35,865 nucleotides of DNA from positions 1 to 35,865 of the forward strand of contig NZ_QXTJ01000001.1 in assembly GCF_003605735.1 (NCBI RefSeq), given 5' to 3'. Each line of letters begins with the position of its first letter. Within the stretch, counting starts at the first letter, position 1. A program made the translations under genes and the position numbers. The notes under the pieces were generated by a model. It had not been told where the DNA came from. It saw only the letters and a list, made by a program, of their open reading frames with translations, and ran no database searches. Positions 19,566 through 27,721 of this stretch are shown here, piece after piece. The stretch is from Pseudomonas sp. LS-2 (GTDB lineage Bacteria > Pseudomonadota > Gammaproteobacteria > Pseudomonadales > Pseudomonadaceae).

Positions 19566-19871
19566 ATGAAACGTATCCAACGCTATGACCCGCCATCCGT
19601 AGGTGACTTAGCTCGCCTGAAAGCAGAACTCGAATTCACCAGCTCACAAATGGCTGACTTGGCAGGACTCGCCCAGGGCGCCCAGTGGCGTAAATACACT
19701 GGCGGCGTCCAGCCACGTGAACTGAGCCAGCACATGCACTTCTACATGGCTGCTCTGCTCACGCTCTCGGACGAAGAGCTGGGGAAGGTTATTGACCGCA
19801 TGCGTTCACAAGGCGCAGAGGTCGAGTTAGGTCCGCTGCCTGCTGGACGACCTCCCAGATCTTCTGAGTAG
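19566..19871 (+). CDS. Small HTH-like (XRE-type) regulator candidate
   Basis: 101 aa. Residues 14-55 (DLARLKAELEFTSSQMADLAGLAQGAQWRKYTGG) read as a helix-turn-helix of the XRE type in which SSQMADLAG is the first helix and GAQWRKYTGG the turn/recognition part. A helical C-terminal half (LTLSDEELGKVIDRM) follows. It may bind the palindrome in the 18963 promoter and autoregulate this accessory cluster; this is inferred from proximity. The stop is TAG. Confidence 0.6.
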   Translation: MKRIQRYDPPSVGDLARLKAELEFTSSQMADLAGLAQGAQWRKYTGGVQPRELSQHMHFYMAALLTLSDEELGKVIDRMRSQGAEVELGPLPAGRPPRSSE

Positions 19872-19970
19872 CTCGACAATCTGGTTTACCTCGCGCCACG
19901 AATTCAGATGCGTCCGTTTCGTGGCGCATTTCGCGGGTGCCATAATGGTCTCTCACTAACGGAGGCTGTC

Positions 19971-20426
19971 ATGGATTACAAAAAGCTAACGCCGCAGGAC
20001 CTGGACAACACCAGATTCGCCCGCGCAGACGCAGCGGAGTTGCGATTCAATGCCAAGCAGGCGATCGAGAAGCTGGCAGCAGAATTGACAGACGATGACG
20101 GTGCCAAGCTTGGCCTGTCGATTACCCCCTCTTCGGACGGTTTGGACTCGGCAATCGAGTCACCGTTTGGAGTCGCTCGAGGTAGATGTCTGATTCGTCT
20201 CGGCAATGAAGGCGTTTATGCAAAGTATGTCTTCGAGCGTAAGGATCGGGATGAGTTAGATCGGGACAGGTGGCTCGAGGTCTTCCACTTCAAGATCGAC
20301 CGGGACAAGCGGATAAGCTCTGAAGTGCCGGACGAGCAGCCATTTCATGTCGAGCGAAACTATCGGCATCAGTACTTCGTGCTGGCCCAGTCGCTCACAG
20401 CTGCGCTCGGGCGCGATCTGAACTGA
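19971..20426 (+). CDS. Hypothetical accessory protein
   Basis: 151 aa from the ATG at 19971 with GGAGG 6 nt upstream. A helical N-terminus (RFNAKQAIEKLAAELTDDDG) is followed by a beta-rich domain with alternating charges (YAKYVFERKDRDELDRDRWLEV and beyond) and a final helix. No membrane segment or known motif. It may have its own promoter (CATAAT at about 19941). It belongs to the accessory cluster between holin and terminase. Confidence 0.6.
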   Translation: MDYKKLTPQDLDNTRFARADAAELRFNAKQAIEKLAAELTDDDGAKLGLSITPSSDGLDSAIESPFGVARGRCLIRLGNEGVYAKYVFERKDRDELDRDRWLEVFHFKIDRDKRISSEVPDEQPFHVERNYRHQYFVLAQSLTAALGRDLN

Positions 20427-20461
20427 AAACTCGGTCGCGCCAAATCCATAGCGAGACCCAT

Positions 20462-21085
20462 ATGGCGCGACCTTTCCCACCCAAGTCATTCGAAGAAATG
20501 TCAGAGTTACGCATGCTTGGCATCCGCCTGACTCCGGCACCGGAGGTTTGGGAGTGGATCACCGAACAGATCCTCTCAGACACCGGCAGCATTCATAACC
20601 CCGATCACGCTCACCTGATAGATGCACCGATACGCATCCTCTGGGCGTCCTCATGTTTCGAGAAGCAGGGTCGCACGGTACTGGGCCAGGCCGAATCGGT
20701 GATGTTCCGTGCTGGCGGATGGCAGAAGGCCCGACAAGAGCAACAGATGACCGACTGGTTCGGTGAAGTGCCGGACTTCCTCATCACGCTGGCTGCTGAC
20801 TATTGCGCTCAATGCACCGACGCTGAGTTCTGCGCGCTGGTCGAACACGAGCTTTATCACATCGCCCAGAAGCTCGATCAGTACGGCGCTCCCAAGTTCA
20901 AAGAGGACGGGACGCCCAGTCTTACGCTTCGTGGTCACGACGTGGAAGAGTTCGTCGGTGTGGTACGTCGCTATGGTGCGAGTGATGACGTACAGCAGCT
21001 GGTAGACGCTGCCAGCAAGCCACCTGAAGTGGCGAACATCAACATTTCGAGGGCCTGCGGAACCTGTCTGCTCAAGTCGGCCTGA
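20462..21085 (+). CDS. Putative phage metallopeptidase-domain protein
   Basis: 207 aa. The HExxH zinc motif is visible as EHELYH (His129, Glu130, His133) followed by a long helix. A third ligand candidate lies in RGHDVEEF (about 162-169). The N-terminal half contains a conserved-looking ILWASSCFEKQGRTVLGQAE. This matches the 'putative phage metallopeptidase' family found next to terminase genes in many Pseudomonas phages. Its substrate is unknown; head or packaging maturation and host targeting are both possible. Confidence 0.75.
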   Translation: MARPFPPKSFEEMSELRMLGIRLTPAPEVWEWITEQILSDTGSIHNPDHAHLIDAPIRILWASSCFEKQGRTVLGQAESVMFRAGGWQKARQEQQMTDWFGEVPDFLITLAADYCAQCTDAEFCALVEHELYHIAQKLDQYGAPKFKEDGTPSLTLRGHDVEEFVGVVRRYGASDDVQQLVDAASKPPEVANINISRACGTCLLKSA

Positions 21086-21117
21086 TTCCATGACAGGTTT
21101 TGACGGATGACAAACAT

Positions 21118-21594
21118 ATGGCAGTCCTGCGAAGCGAGGTTAAAGCCTTCATAGTTCAGGCGCTGGCCTGCTTCGACACGCCCTCCCAAGTGGTGGAGGC
21201 AGTCAAGAACGAATTCGGCATCGTGATCAGCCGCCAGCAATGTGAATCGCACGACCCCACGAAGTTCGCCGGTAAGGGTCTTGGCGAGAAGTGGGTGACG
21301 CTGTTCAACCACTGCCGCACCAGGTTTCGTGAAGAGACCGCAGACATCCCGATCGCCAATCGCGCCTATCGACTTCGAGCCTTGGGCCGGATCGTCGAGA
21401 AGGCCGAGACCATGCGCAACTTGCCGCTCGCGCTTCAGGTGCTAGAGCAAGCAGCCAAGGAAACGGGCGACATGTACGTGAATCGGCAGAAGAAGGCCGA
21501 TGACGAAGGCGAGACGGTTGTTCCGACCTCGGTTGAAGTTCGTGTGATTGATGCGAGGAAGCGGGATGCCGAGCCTGAACGTTCCCCAGGCTGA
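21118..21594 (+). CDS. Terminase small subunit (DUF2280)
   Basis: 158 aa from the ATG at 21118; a TTG six codons earlier is in frame but has no better ribosome site. The sequence fits DUF2280 (PF10045): SEVKAFIVQALACFDTPSQVVEAVKNEFG reads as the DNA-binding helix region, followed by HDPTKFAGKGLGEKW, IPIANRAYRLRAL and LALQVLEQAAKETG. It recognises phage DNA ends and partners the large subunit, whose start overlaps it by 29 nt. Confidence 0.9.
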   Translation: MAVLRSEVKAFIVQALACFDTPSQVVEAVKNEFGIVISRQQCESHDPTKFAGKGLGEKWVTLFNHCRTRFREETADIPIANRAYRLRALGRIVEKAETMRNLPLALQVLEQAAKETGDMYVNRQKKADDEGETVVPTSVEVRVIDARKRDAEPERSPG

Positions 21595-22852
21595 GTTCCT
21601 GCAGCTGCGTCATAAGTTTCGAGGGTTTGTTGCGGGGTTCGGTTCAGGGAAAACGTGGGTAGGGTGCGCGGCGCTCTGCAAACACGTCTGGGAGTGGCCG
21701 GGCATCAACTCTGGCTACTTCGCCCCGACATATCCGCAGATCCGCGACATCTTCTTCCCGACCATTGAAGAGGTGGCGTTTGACTGGGGATTGAAGGTCA
21801 GGACGAAGGAGAGCGACAAGGAAGTCGACTTCTACAGCGGCAAGCAGTACCGCAGCACCACGATATGCCGCTCGATGGAAAAGCCACAGACCATTGTCGG
21901 CTTCAAGATCGGTCATGCACTGGTCGACGAGCTCGACGTACTGCCAGCGCTCAAGGCTCAGCAGGCGTGGCGCAAGATCATCGCCCGGATGCGCTACAAC
22001 GTCCCGGGCCTGAAGAACGGCGTGGATGTAACAACGACCCCTGAGGGATTCAAGTTCGTCTACCAGCAGTTTGAGAAGCAGCTTCGAGAAAAGCCGCACC
22101 TAAGGTCGATGTATGGGCTGATCCAGGCCAGCACCTTCGACAATGAGCTGAACCTGCCGGACGACTACATCCCATCGCTGATGGAGTCGTACCCCGAACA
22201 GCTGATCATGGCGTACCTGAACGGCAAATTCGTCAACCTGACATCGGGGACGATCTACACCGCTTACGACCGCACGCTCAATGGCAGCCAAGAGACAATC
22301 CAGCCTGCCGAGGCCCTGTTCATTGGTATGGATTTCAACGTCGGCAAGATGTCGGCGGTGGTCCACGTTAAACGCTTGGGCTTGCCGCACGCAGTTGACG
22401 AGATCGTGAACGGCTACGACACGCCAGACATGATCAAGCAGATTAAAGAGCGGTACTGGTTTTACGACGGGAACGAGTACCGGAACACCCGACAGATTCG
22501 GATCTATCCAGACGCCTCGGGCGACTCCCGAAAGTCAGTGCGTGCCAGCGAGACAGATATCTCGCTGCTCAAGCAGGCCGGATTCATGGTCGTGGCTCCC
22601 GCAGCTAACCCTCCGGTCAAGGACCGCATCAACTCCATGAACGCGATGTTCTGTAACGCGTCAGGCGCTCGCAGATACCGCGTAAACGCTGATAAGTGCC
22701 CAACCTACGCCGATGACCTTGAACAGCAGGTATGGGCTGACAACGGCGAGCCTGACAAGAAGCAGGGCAATGACCACCGGCCAGATGCCGGCGGCTACTT
22801 CATTCACAAAGAGTACCCAATCAACAAGTACTCCCTCGTAGGTGTTTCCTAA
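21566..22852 (+). CDS. Terminase large subunit
   Basis: 428 aa from the ATG at 21566 (GAGGAA 6 nt upstream). The packaging motor and nuclease. Walker A is GFGSGKT (24-30) and Walker B is LVDELD (119-124) with Glu122 as the catalytic base. The C-terminal RNase H-like nuclease contributes Asp residues in GMDFNVG (around 258), IYPDASGD and DHRPDAGGY. Length is typical. It overlaps the small-subunit gene, and its TAA overlaps the portal start. Confidence 0.95.
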   Translation: MPSLNVPQAEFLQLRHKFRGFVAGFGSGKTWVGCAALCKHVWEWPGINSGYFAPTYPQIRDIFFPTIEEVAFDWGLKVRTKESDKEVDFYSGKQYRSTTICRSMEKPQTIVGFKIGHALVDELDVLPALKAQQAWRKIIARMRYNVPGLKNGVDVTTTPEGFKFVYQQFEKQLREKPHLRSMYGLIQASTFDNELNLPDDYIPSLMESYPEQLIMAYLNGKFVNLTSGTIYTAYDRTLNGSQETIQPAEALFIGMDFNVGKMSAVVHVKRLGLPHAVDEIVNGYDTPDMIKQIKERYWFYDGNEYRNTRQIRIYPDASGDSRKSVRASETDISLLKQAGFMVVAPAANPPVKDRINSMNAMFCNASGARRYRVNADKCPTYADDLEQQVWADNGEPDKKQGNDHRPDAGGYFIHKEYPINKYSLVGVS

Positions 22853-24669
22853 TGGGTGCCATCCGATACCTGAGCGACAAGCTCGTCAACCTGGTGGCCA
22901 ATCTCGGCACCGATCGCGACAAGTCCTCCGGTACGACCTACGGCCCAGCGCTGATGACCGACGAGGAGCTGATCAACGCATATCGCGGGTCATGGCTTCC
23001 ACGCAAGATCGTCGAGGTGCCAGCGCTGGATGCGTGCCGCAAGTGGCGTAACTGGCAGGCCGACAAGAGTCAGATCGAGAAGATCGAAGCCGAGGAAAAG
23101 CGGCTTGGTATCAAGGCGAAAGTCCTGGATGCCATGATCAAGGCCAGGCTATTCGGTGGGGCCGCAGTGTTCATCGGTACCGGAGACCGCGACCTGTCGA
23201 CGGAGCTCAACCCGGATCGTATTAAGGCTGGCGGGGTGAAATACCTCACGGTCATGACGCGCCGCAATCTCCACCCGACAGAGCTTGAGCAGGACCCGCA
23301 GTCACCGCGATACGGCAAGCCCAAGGCGTACACGCTGGCCGGCACGTCGATTGGCATGGAGATTCACCCCTCGCGCCTGATGGAGTTCATCGGCGCACCG
23401 CACCCAGATGCAGAGCTGGCAATGGGGACTGAACAGGGGTGGGGCGATTCGGTGCTGCTGGCCGTGATGGAGGCGGTCAAGCACGCTGACGCGACCATGG
23501 CCAACATCGCCAGCCTGATCTTCGAGGCCAAGGTCGACGTAATCCGCATCCCTGACTTCATGCAGAACATGCAGGACAAGGCGTACGAGAAGCTGATCCT
23601 TGAGCGTCTGCGCCTGGCGGCCATGGCGAAGGGCATCAACGGCACGCTGATCCTGGACAAGGAAGAGGAGTACGAGAGCAAGTCGGCGAGCTTCGGCACA
23701 CTGCCTGACATTCTAGATCGCTTCCTTCAGGTGGTTTCCGGCGCTGCCGATATCCCTGCGACCCGGATGTTGAGCCAGTCACCGGGCGGCCTGAACGCCA
23801 CGGGCGACTCCGATCTGCGCAACTACTACGACAGGGTGCAGGCGCTGCAAGAGCTTGGCATCAGCCCTGCCATGAGCGTCTCGGACGAATGCCTGATTCG
23901 CTCTGCGCTCGGCACTCGACCGCCGGAGATTCACTACAACTGGGCGCCGCTATGGCAGTCCACGGCCAAAGAGCGTTCCGATATCGGCAAGACTACAGCC
24001 GACACCATCAAGGTGCTGAAGGACAGTGCTCTGTTCCCGGACGAGGCTCTCAGCAAGGCGGCAGTAACGCTGCTGGTCGAAAACGGCGTAGTGCCTGGGC
24101 TTGAGTCAGCCATTGCACAATTCGGTAGCGCTCTGCCTGAAGAGGACGAAGAGCCGCCGGCAGCTGCGCCCGGGGCCACGGCAAAAACCATTACTGACGC
24201 CGCACCTCGCAGTTTGTACGTGTCCCGCGCCGTACTGAACGCAGGCGAGATCATCGCATGGGCCAAGTCGCAAGGGTTTGACACGACCCTACCTGCGGAT
24301 GACATGCACGTCACCGTGGCCTACAGCCGCGAACCGCTGGACTGGATGAAGGTTGGCGAGTCGTGGTCAGGCAACGGCAAGGGCCAGTTGTCCATCGCAC
24401 CAGGCGGCGCGCGGCTGATCGACAAGTTCGGCGAAGGTGCTGTGGTCCTCCTGTTCAACAGCTCCGAACTCGCGTGGCGTCACGTTTCGATCATCGAGGC
24501 GGGCGCGTCGTGGGATTGGCCGGAATACCAACCTCACATCACCTTCACCTACGAGCCCGGCAGCGTTGACCTGAGCAAGGTTGAGCCCTATCGCGGCGCC
24601 ATCGAGCTTGGGCCGGAAATCTTCGAGGAAGTCGTCGAGGGCCGGCAGGACAACCTCAAGGAGCAGTAA
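22852..24669 (+). CDS. Portal protein (DUF1073) fused to Acb1-like 2H phosphodiesterase domain
   Basis: 605 aa. Residues 1 to about 435 form a DUF1073-type portal protein, the dodecameric gate through which DNA enters the head (LPRKIVEVPALDACRKWRNW near the start, later PATRMLSQSPGGLNATGDSDLRNYYDRV). A Pro/Ala linker (436-450) leads to a C-terminal domain (454-600) with the two signature motifs of 2H phosphodiesterases: HVT at 486-488 and HIT at 562-564. This pattern fits Acb1, the phage enzyme that degrades cyclic oligonucleotide signals of CBASS immunity. The ATG overlaps the terminase stop (TAATG). Whether the domain is released or works within the portal is unknown. Confidence 0.88.
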   Translation: MGAIRYLSDKLVNLVANLGTDRDKSSGTTYGPALMTDEELINAYRGSWLPRKIVEVPALDACRKWRNWQADKSQIEKIEAEEKRLGIKAKVLDAMIKARLFGGAAVFIGTGDRDLSTELNPDRIKAGGVKYLTVMTRRNLHPTELEQDPQSPRYGKPKAYTLAGTSIGMEIHPSRLMEFIGAPHPDAELAMGTEQGWGDSVLLAVMEAVKHADATMANIASLIFEAKVDVIRIPDFMQNMQDKAYEKLILERLRLAAMAKGINGTLILDKEEEYESKSASFGTLPDILDRFLQVVSGAADIPATRMLSQSPGGLNATGDSDLRNYYDRVQALQELGISPAMSVSDECLIRSALGTRPPEIHYNWAPLWQSTAKERSDIGKTTADTIKVLKDSALFPDEALSKAAVTLLVENGVVPGLESAIAQFGSALPEEDEEPPAAAPGATAKTITDAAPRSLYVSRAVLNAGEIIAWAKSQGFDTTLPADDMHVTVAYSREPLDWMKVGESWSGNGKGQLSIAPGGARLIDKFGEGAVVLLFNSSELAWRHVSIIEAGASWDWPEYQPHITFTYEPGSVDLSKVEPYRGAIELGPEIFEEVVEGRQDNLKEQ

Positions 24670-25802
24670 TGATCTTCACCGACTCAGTGACTGTCTCGGG
24701 CGTACGGCGTACCGCGGACGGCTATCTCGTGGGCGAAGCGCGCGTGGCCCGTACCGGGATTCAAGACTATCTCGGGACCGAGATTGATCCTGAAAACGAG
24801 CACGGGTTGCGCGACAAGCCGATTGTTCGAGTGTATCGCCCTGAAAGCGCGGTATTTCACCAGGACGCCATGCAGTCCTACGCGTATCGGCCCATGACCA
24901 ATGGTCACCCGGGCGGCGACGGCGTCAATTCCAAGAACTGGAAGGACGTAGCCATCGGCCAAACCGGCGGCGAAGTGGTTCGTGACGGACAGTTCGTTAA
25001 GGTCCCGCTCGTTCTCATGGATGCCAAGGCTATTGAGGACTGGGAAGCCGGTAAGCGCGAGCTCTCCATGGGCTACGGCGCCGAGGTTGTCTTTCAGGAC
25101 GGCGTGAGCCCCGAGGGCGAGCCGTTCGACTGCTATCTCGGCCCGATGAAGATGAACCATATGAGCCTCGAGCACCGAGCTCGCGGCGGCGACCAGCTTC
25201 GCTTCGGCGACAACACCCCCACACCCCCACAAGGAGGCCATCAAATGGCTGACACCCTGCGCACGGTCATTGTTGATGGCCTGTCCGTTCAAACCACCGA
25301 TCAAGGTGCCCAGGCTATCGACAAGCTGACCAAACAGCTGGCCGATGCCGGGGTGAACATCAAAACCCTGACTGATGCCCATGCCGCTGCTCTGGCGCTG
25401 AAGGATGCTGATCTGGCTAAGAAAGACGCCGAGATCGACAGCCTGAAGGCCAAGCAACTCAGCGATGCAGACATCGATGCGCGAGTAACTGCCCGCGCTG
25501 ACCTGATCAGCAAAGCCAAGTCCATCGCCGATGCCGACTACACCGGCAAGACCGATGCTGACATCCGCAAGGCTGTAGTGATCGCCAAGCTGGGCGACGC
25601 GGCGGTGGCTGGCAAGGCTGACGCCTACATCGACGCCCGCTTCGAGATCCTGGTCGAGGACGCGGCGAAGAACCCGGCGAATGACCCGTTCCGCCAGCAC
25701 ATGATTCAGCAGGACGGCAAGACCGTCGGCGACGAATCCGAAAAGGCACGCCTGCAGATGATTGCAGACATGCAGACCGCTCACCTCCCAGCACAGGCCT
25801 AA
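24669..25802 (+). CDS. Prohead protease-scaffold fusion (DUF2213)
   Basis: 377 aa. The N-terminal half (1-185) is a DUF2213-type prohead protease domain (YLVGEARVARTGIQDYLGTE; AYRPMTNGHP with a candidate catalytic His; GKRELSMGYGAEV with a candidate Ser; KMNHMSLEHRAR). The C-terminal half (193-377) is a helical scaffold (LTKQLADAG, then a long coiled coil to the end). A strong internal ribosome site at 25232 allows the scaffold to be made alone. Follows the portal as in lambda B-C-Nu3. Confidence 0.88.
   Translation: MIFTDSVTVSGVRRTADGYLVGEARVARTGIQDYLGTEIDPENEHGLRDKPIVRVYRPESAVFHQDAMQSYAYRPMTNGHPGGDGVNSKNWKDVAIGQTGGEVVRDGQFVKVPLVLMDAKAIEDWEAGKRELSMGYGAEVVFQDGVSPEGEPFDCYLGPMKMNHMSLEHRARGGDQLRFGDNTPTPPQGGHQMADTLRTVIVDGLSVQTTDQGAQAIDKLTKQLADAGVNIKTLTDAHAAALALKDADLAKKDAEIDSLKAKQLSDADIDARVTARADLISKAKSIADADYTGKTDADIRKAVVIAKLGDAAVAGKADAYIDARFEILVEDAAKNPANDPFRQHMIQQDGKTVGDESEKARLQMIADMQTAHLPAQA
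25245..25802 (+). CDS. Nested in-frame scaffolding protein
   Basis: 185 aa, in frame with the protease gene and sharing its stop. AGGAGG at 25232-25237, 7 nt before the ATG at 25245, is the best ribosome site in the neighbourhood and sits inside the larger gene. This reproduces the lambda C/Nu3 arrangement, where the scaffold is made in excess over the protease. Predicted mostly coiled coil (KDADLAKKDAEIDSLKAKQ). Confidence 0.75.
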   Translation: MADTLRTVIVDGLSVQTTDQGAQAIDKLTKQLADAGVNIKTLTDAHAAALALKDADLAKKDAEIDSLKAKQLSDADIDARVTARADLISKAKSIADADYTGKTDADIRKAVVIAKLGDAAVAGKADAYIDARFEILVEDAAKNPANDPFRQHMIQQDGKTVGDESEKARLQMIADMQTAHLPAQA

Positions 25803-25815
25803 GGAGAGTCCCGAC

Positions 25816-26301
25816 ATGGCTACTTACCAAAACACTTACGGCAACGCGCCGGCCAAGGGCCTGGTCGGCCAGATCGCGAGCGAGGAGAAGTGCAACAAGA
25901 TCTCCCGCACCGTCGAGAACGCCGCCGGTGTCCGCTTCGGTGCCCCCGTCCAGCGTGGCGCCACCGATCACGGTGTTGTTCCGTTCGCTGCTGGCGTGTT
26001 CATCGGCTTCGCCGTTCTGAACCCTGCCGTTCCTCCTGTTGCAGTCGGCTCGACTCTGGTCGACGGCTACCCGCAGTACTTCACCGGCGCCTTCATGACC
26101 CAAGGCCCAATGAAGGTGCAGGCGGGTGGTGCGGTCTCTGATGGTGGCGCCGTTTACTACAACCCGACCACCAACCGCTATGTCGGTGCCGCAGGTGCTG
26201 GCGTCGTCGGCCCACTTCCTGAGTGCGTGTTCGACAGCACCGGCGTCGATGGTGACATCGTCGAAATTTCCATGGGCTTGCGCCCAATCGCTGCCGCTTA
26301 A
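25816..26301 (+). CDS. Head decoration / structural protein
   Basis: 161 aa from the ATG at 25816 with AAGGAGAG upstream. It is small, Gly/Ala/Val-rich and beta-sandwich-like (GVRFGAPVQRGATDHGVV, VYYNPTTNRYVGAAG). It lies between scaffold and major capsid genes, the place of lambda D. Similar small proteins in DUF2184-capsid phages are annotated as structural cement proteins. Assigned by context and composition. Confidence 0.7.
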   Translation: MATYQNTYGNAPAKGLVGQIASEEKCNKISRTVENAAGVRFGAPVQRGATDHGVVPFAAGVFIGFAVLNPAVPPVAVGSTLVDGYPQYFTGAFMTQGPMKVQAGGAVSDGGAVYYNPTTNRYVGAAGAGVVGPLPECVFDSTGVDGDIVEISMGLRPIAAA

Positions 26302-26319
26302 GGCTGAGGACTCGCGAAA

Positions 26320-27279
26320 ATGACTCAATTTGCTGACGCACAGGCCGCGTTTCCGTTTGTCCTGGCTCAAGGCCGGAACATCGAAACCCGCGTCTACCAG
26401 CGCCGTTACCCGACCTTCAACTACGGTGCGCATGTGCCGGTCGTTACCGAAGGTCAGCCATGGGCAATCGGCACCACCTTCTTCACCGTCGATACAGCGG
26501 GCGAGGCCAAGTTCCTCAGCGGCGCCGGCACCGACATGCCTTTCAACCAGGCAACCCGCGATCAAGCTTCGCACGACTTCGCCATGATCGGTTCCGGCTG
26601 GGAATGGAACCTGGAGGAAGTGAACCAGGCCGCGCTGTATGGCATCAACCTGAACGACACCAAGGCGATGAGCGCTGCGGACAAGGTTGAGCGTCTGCTG
26701 AACGACATCGCCATGCGCGGCTCGACCGAGAAGAACTGGACCGGCCTGCTCAACGACGGCAACGTTTCGCGCGTGGACGCAGCAGCCAGCGGCACCGGGA
26801 ACTCCACCTACTGGGCGCTGAAAACCGTCGACCAGATCATGGATGACGTCAACGGCGTGCTGGGCAGCATCCGCACCAACAGTGGCGAGGTCGAATGGGC
26901 CGACACCCTGCGGATGCCGCCCGACGCGTTCCGCCTCGTCGCAACTCGCCGCATGGGTGCCGGGGACGGTTTCATGACCGTGCTCGAGTATATTCGCCGC
27001 AACAACATCTACACGGCGGAAACGGGTCTGCCGCTGGACATCCAGCCGATCCGCGAGGCGCGCAATGCTTCTCAGGACGGTGGCGGTCGTCTGGTGGCGT
27101 ACCGCAAGGACCCAGAGGTTCTGCGTTTCCACCTGCCAATGCCTCGCCGCGTTCTGGCAGCCCGTCAGAAGTCCATCATGGGCTTTGAGACCGGCATCAT
27201 TGCCCGCACCGGCGGTACCGAAGTTCGTCTACCGGGCGCCATGGCGTACCTGGACGAAATCACCGCTCCAGCAGCCTGA
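26320..27279 (+). CDS. Major capsid protein (DUF2184)
   Basis: 319 aa. The sequence fits DUF2184-type HK97-fold capsid proteins: YGAHVPVVTEGQPWAIG, then WEWNLEEVNQAALYGINL, a central helix, DTLRMPPDAFRLVATRRMG and the terminal strands FETGIIARTGGTEVRLP. It forms the icosahedral shell. The preceding decoration and scaffold genes are in the usual order. No obvious N-terminal delta domain, consistent with a separate scaffold. Confidence 0.92.
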   Translation: MTQFADAQAAFPFVLAQGRNIETRVYQRRYPTFNYGAHVPVVTEGQPWAIGTTFFTVDTAGEAKFLSGAGTDMPFNQATRDQASHDFAMIGSGWEWNLEEVNQAALYGINLNDTKAMSAADKVERLLNDIAMRGSTEKNWTGLLNDGNVSRVDAAASGTGNSTYWALKTVDQIMDDVNGVLGSIRTNSGEVEWADTLRMPPDAFRLVATRRMGAGDGFMTVLEYIRRNNIYTAETGLPLDIQPIREARNASQDGGGRLVAYRKDPEVLRFHLPMPRRVLAARQKSIMGFETGIIARTGGTEVRLPGAMAYLDEITAPAA

Positions 27280-27291
27280 TAGGAGATCGTC

Positions 27292-27678
27292 ATGAAAGTG
27301 ACCAACAACTCGAAGGCGCTGCAAGGCGTGCATTCGGCGACCGGCGTGGTGTTCTTGCAGCCCGGCGAGAGCAAGGATGTGGATCTGACAGAGGCTGGCC
27401 ACAAGCTTGCCTCTCGTCTGGACTTCCTGAAGTTCTCTGGCGCTGCGCCAAAGTCAGCCGAAGGAGAGAGCGACAAGGAAGCGCTGCTCGCCAAGCTGAA
27501 AGCTCTGGGTATTGAAGCTGGGAAAAACTCCAGCATCGACACTCTCCAGAAGCGACTCGCCGAGGCTCAGGATAAGGCCAAGGTCGAGCTGATTGCTCAG
27601 CTCAAGGAAAAAGGCGTGGAAGTCGGCGACGACGTCACCCTCGAAGAACTGCAGGCTGAACTGGCCAAGCATCAGTAA
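27292..27678 (+). CDS. Head-region protein with two SAP/HeH-like repeats
   Basis: 128 aa with GGAG upstream. The N-terminal 45 residues are a beta domain (VVFLQPGESKDVDLTEAGHKL). The C-terminal half has two similar helix-extended-helix units (KEALLAKLKALGIEAG..., VELIAQLKEKGVEVGDD...), each like the SAP/LEM-type HeH motif seen in several phage head proteins and often DNA- or protein-binding. Likely a minor head or connector-associated protein. Confidence 0.65.
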   Translation: MKVTNNSKALQGVHSATGVVFLQPGESKDVDLTEAGHKLASRLDFLKFSGAAPKSAEGESDKEALLAKLKALGIEAGKNSSIDTLQKRLAEAQDKAKVELIAQLKEKGVEVGDDVTLEELQAELAKHQ

Positions 27679-27721
27679 CAACCCGGGGCGGTTCGCCGCT
27701 CCACCTATTCGAGACATCCCG

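Noticed and set aside
24684..27132. Very long minus-strand frames (377 and 541 codons) opposite the protease, decoration and capsid genes
   Set aside because: They mirror strongly recognisable plus-strand structural genes; high G+C coding DNA often leaves the complementary frame open. No ribosome sites or family resemblance.
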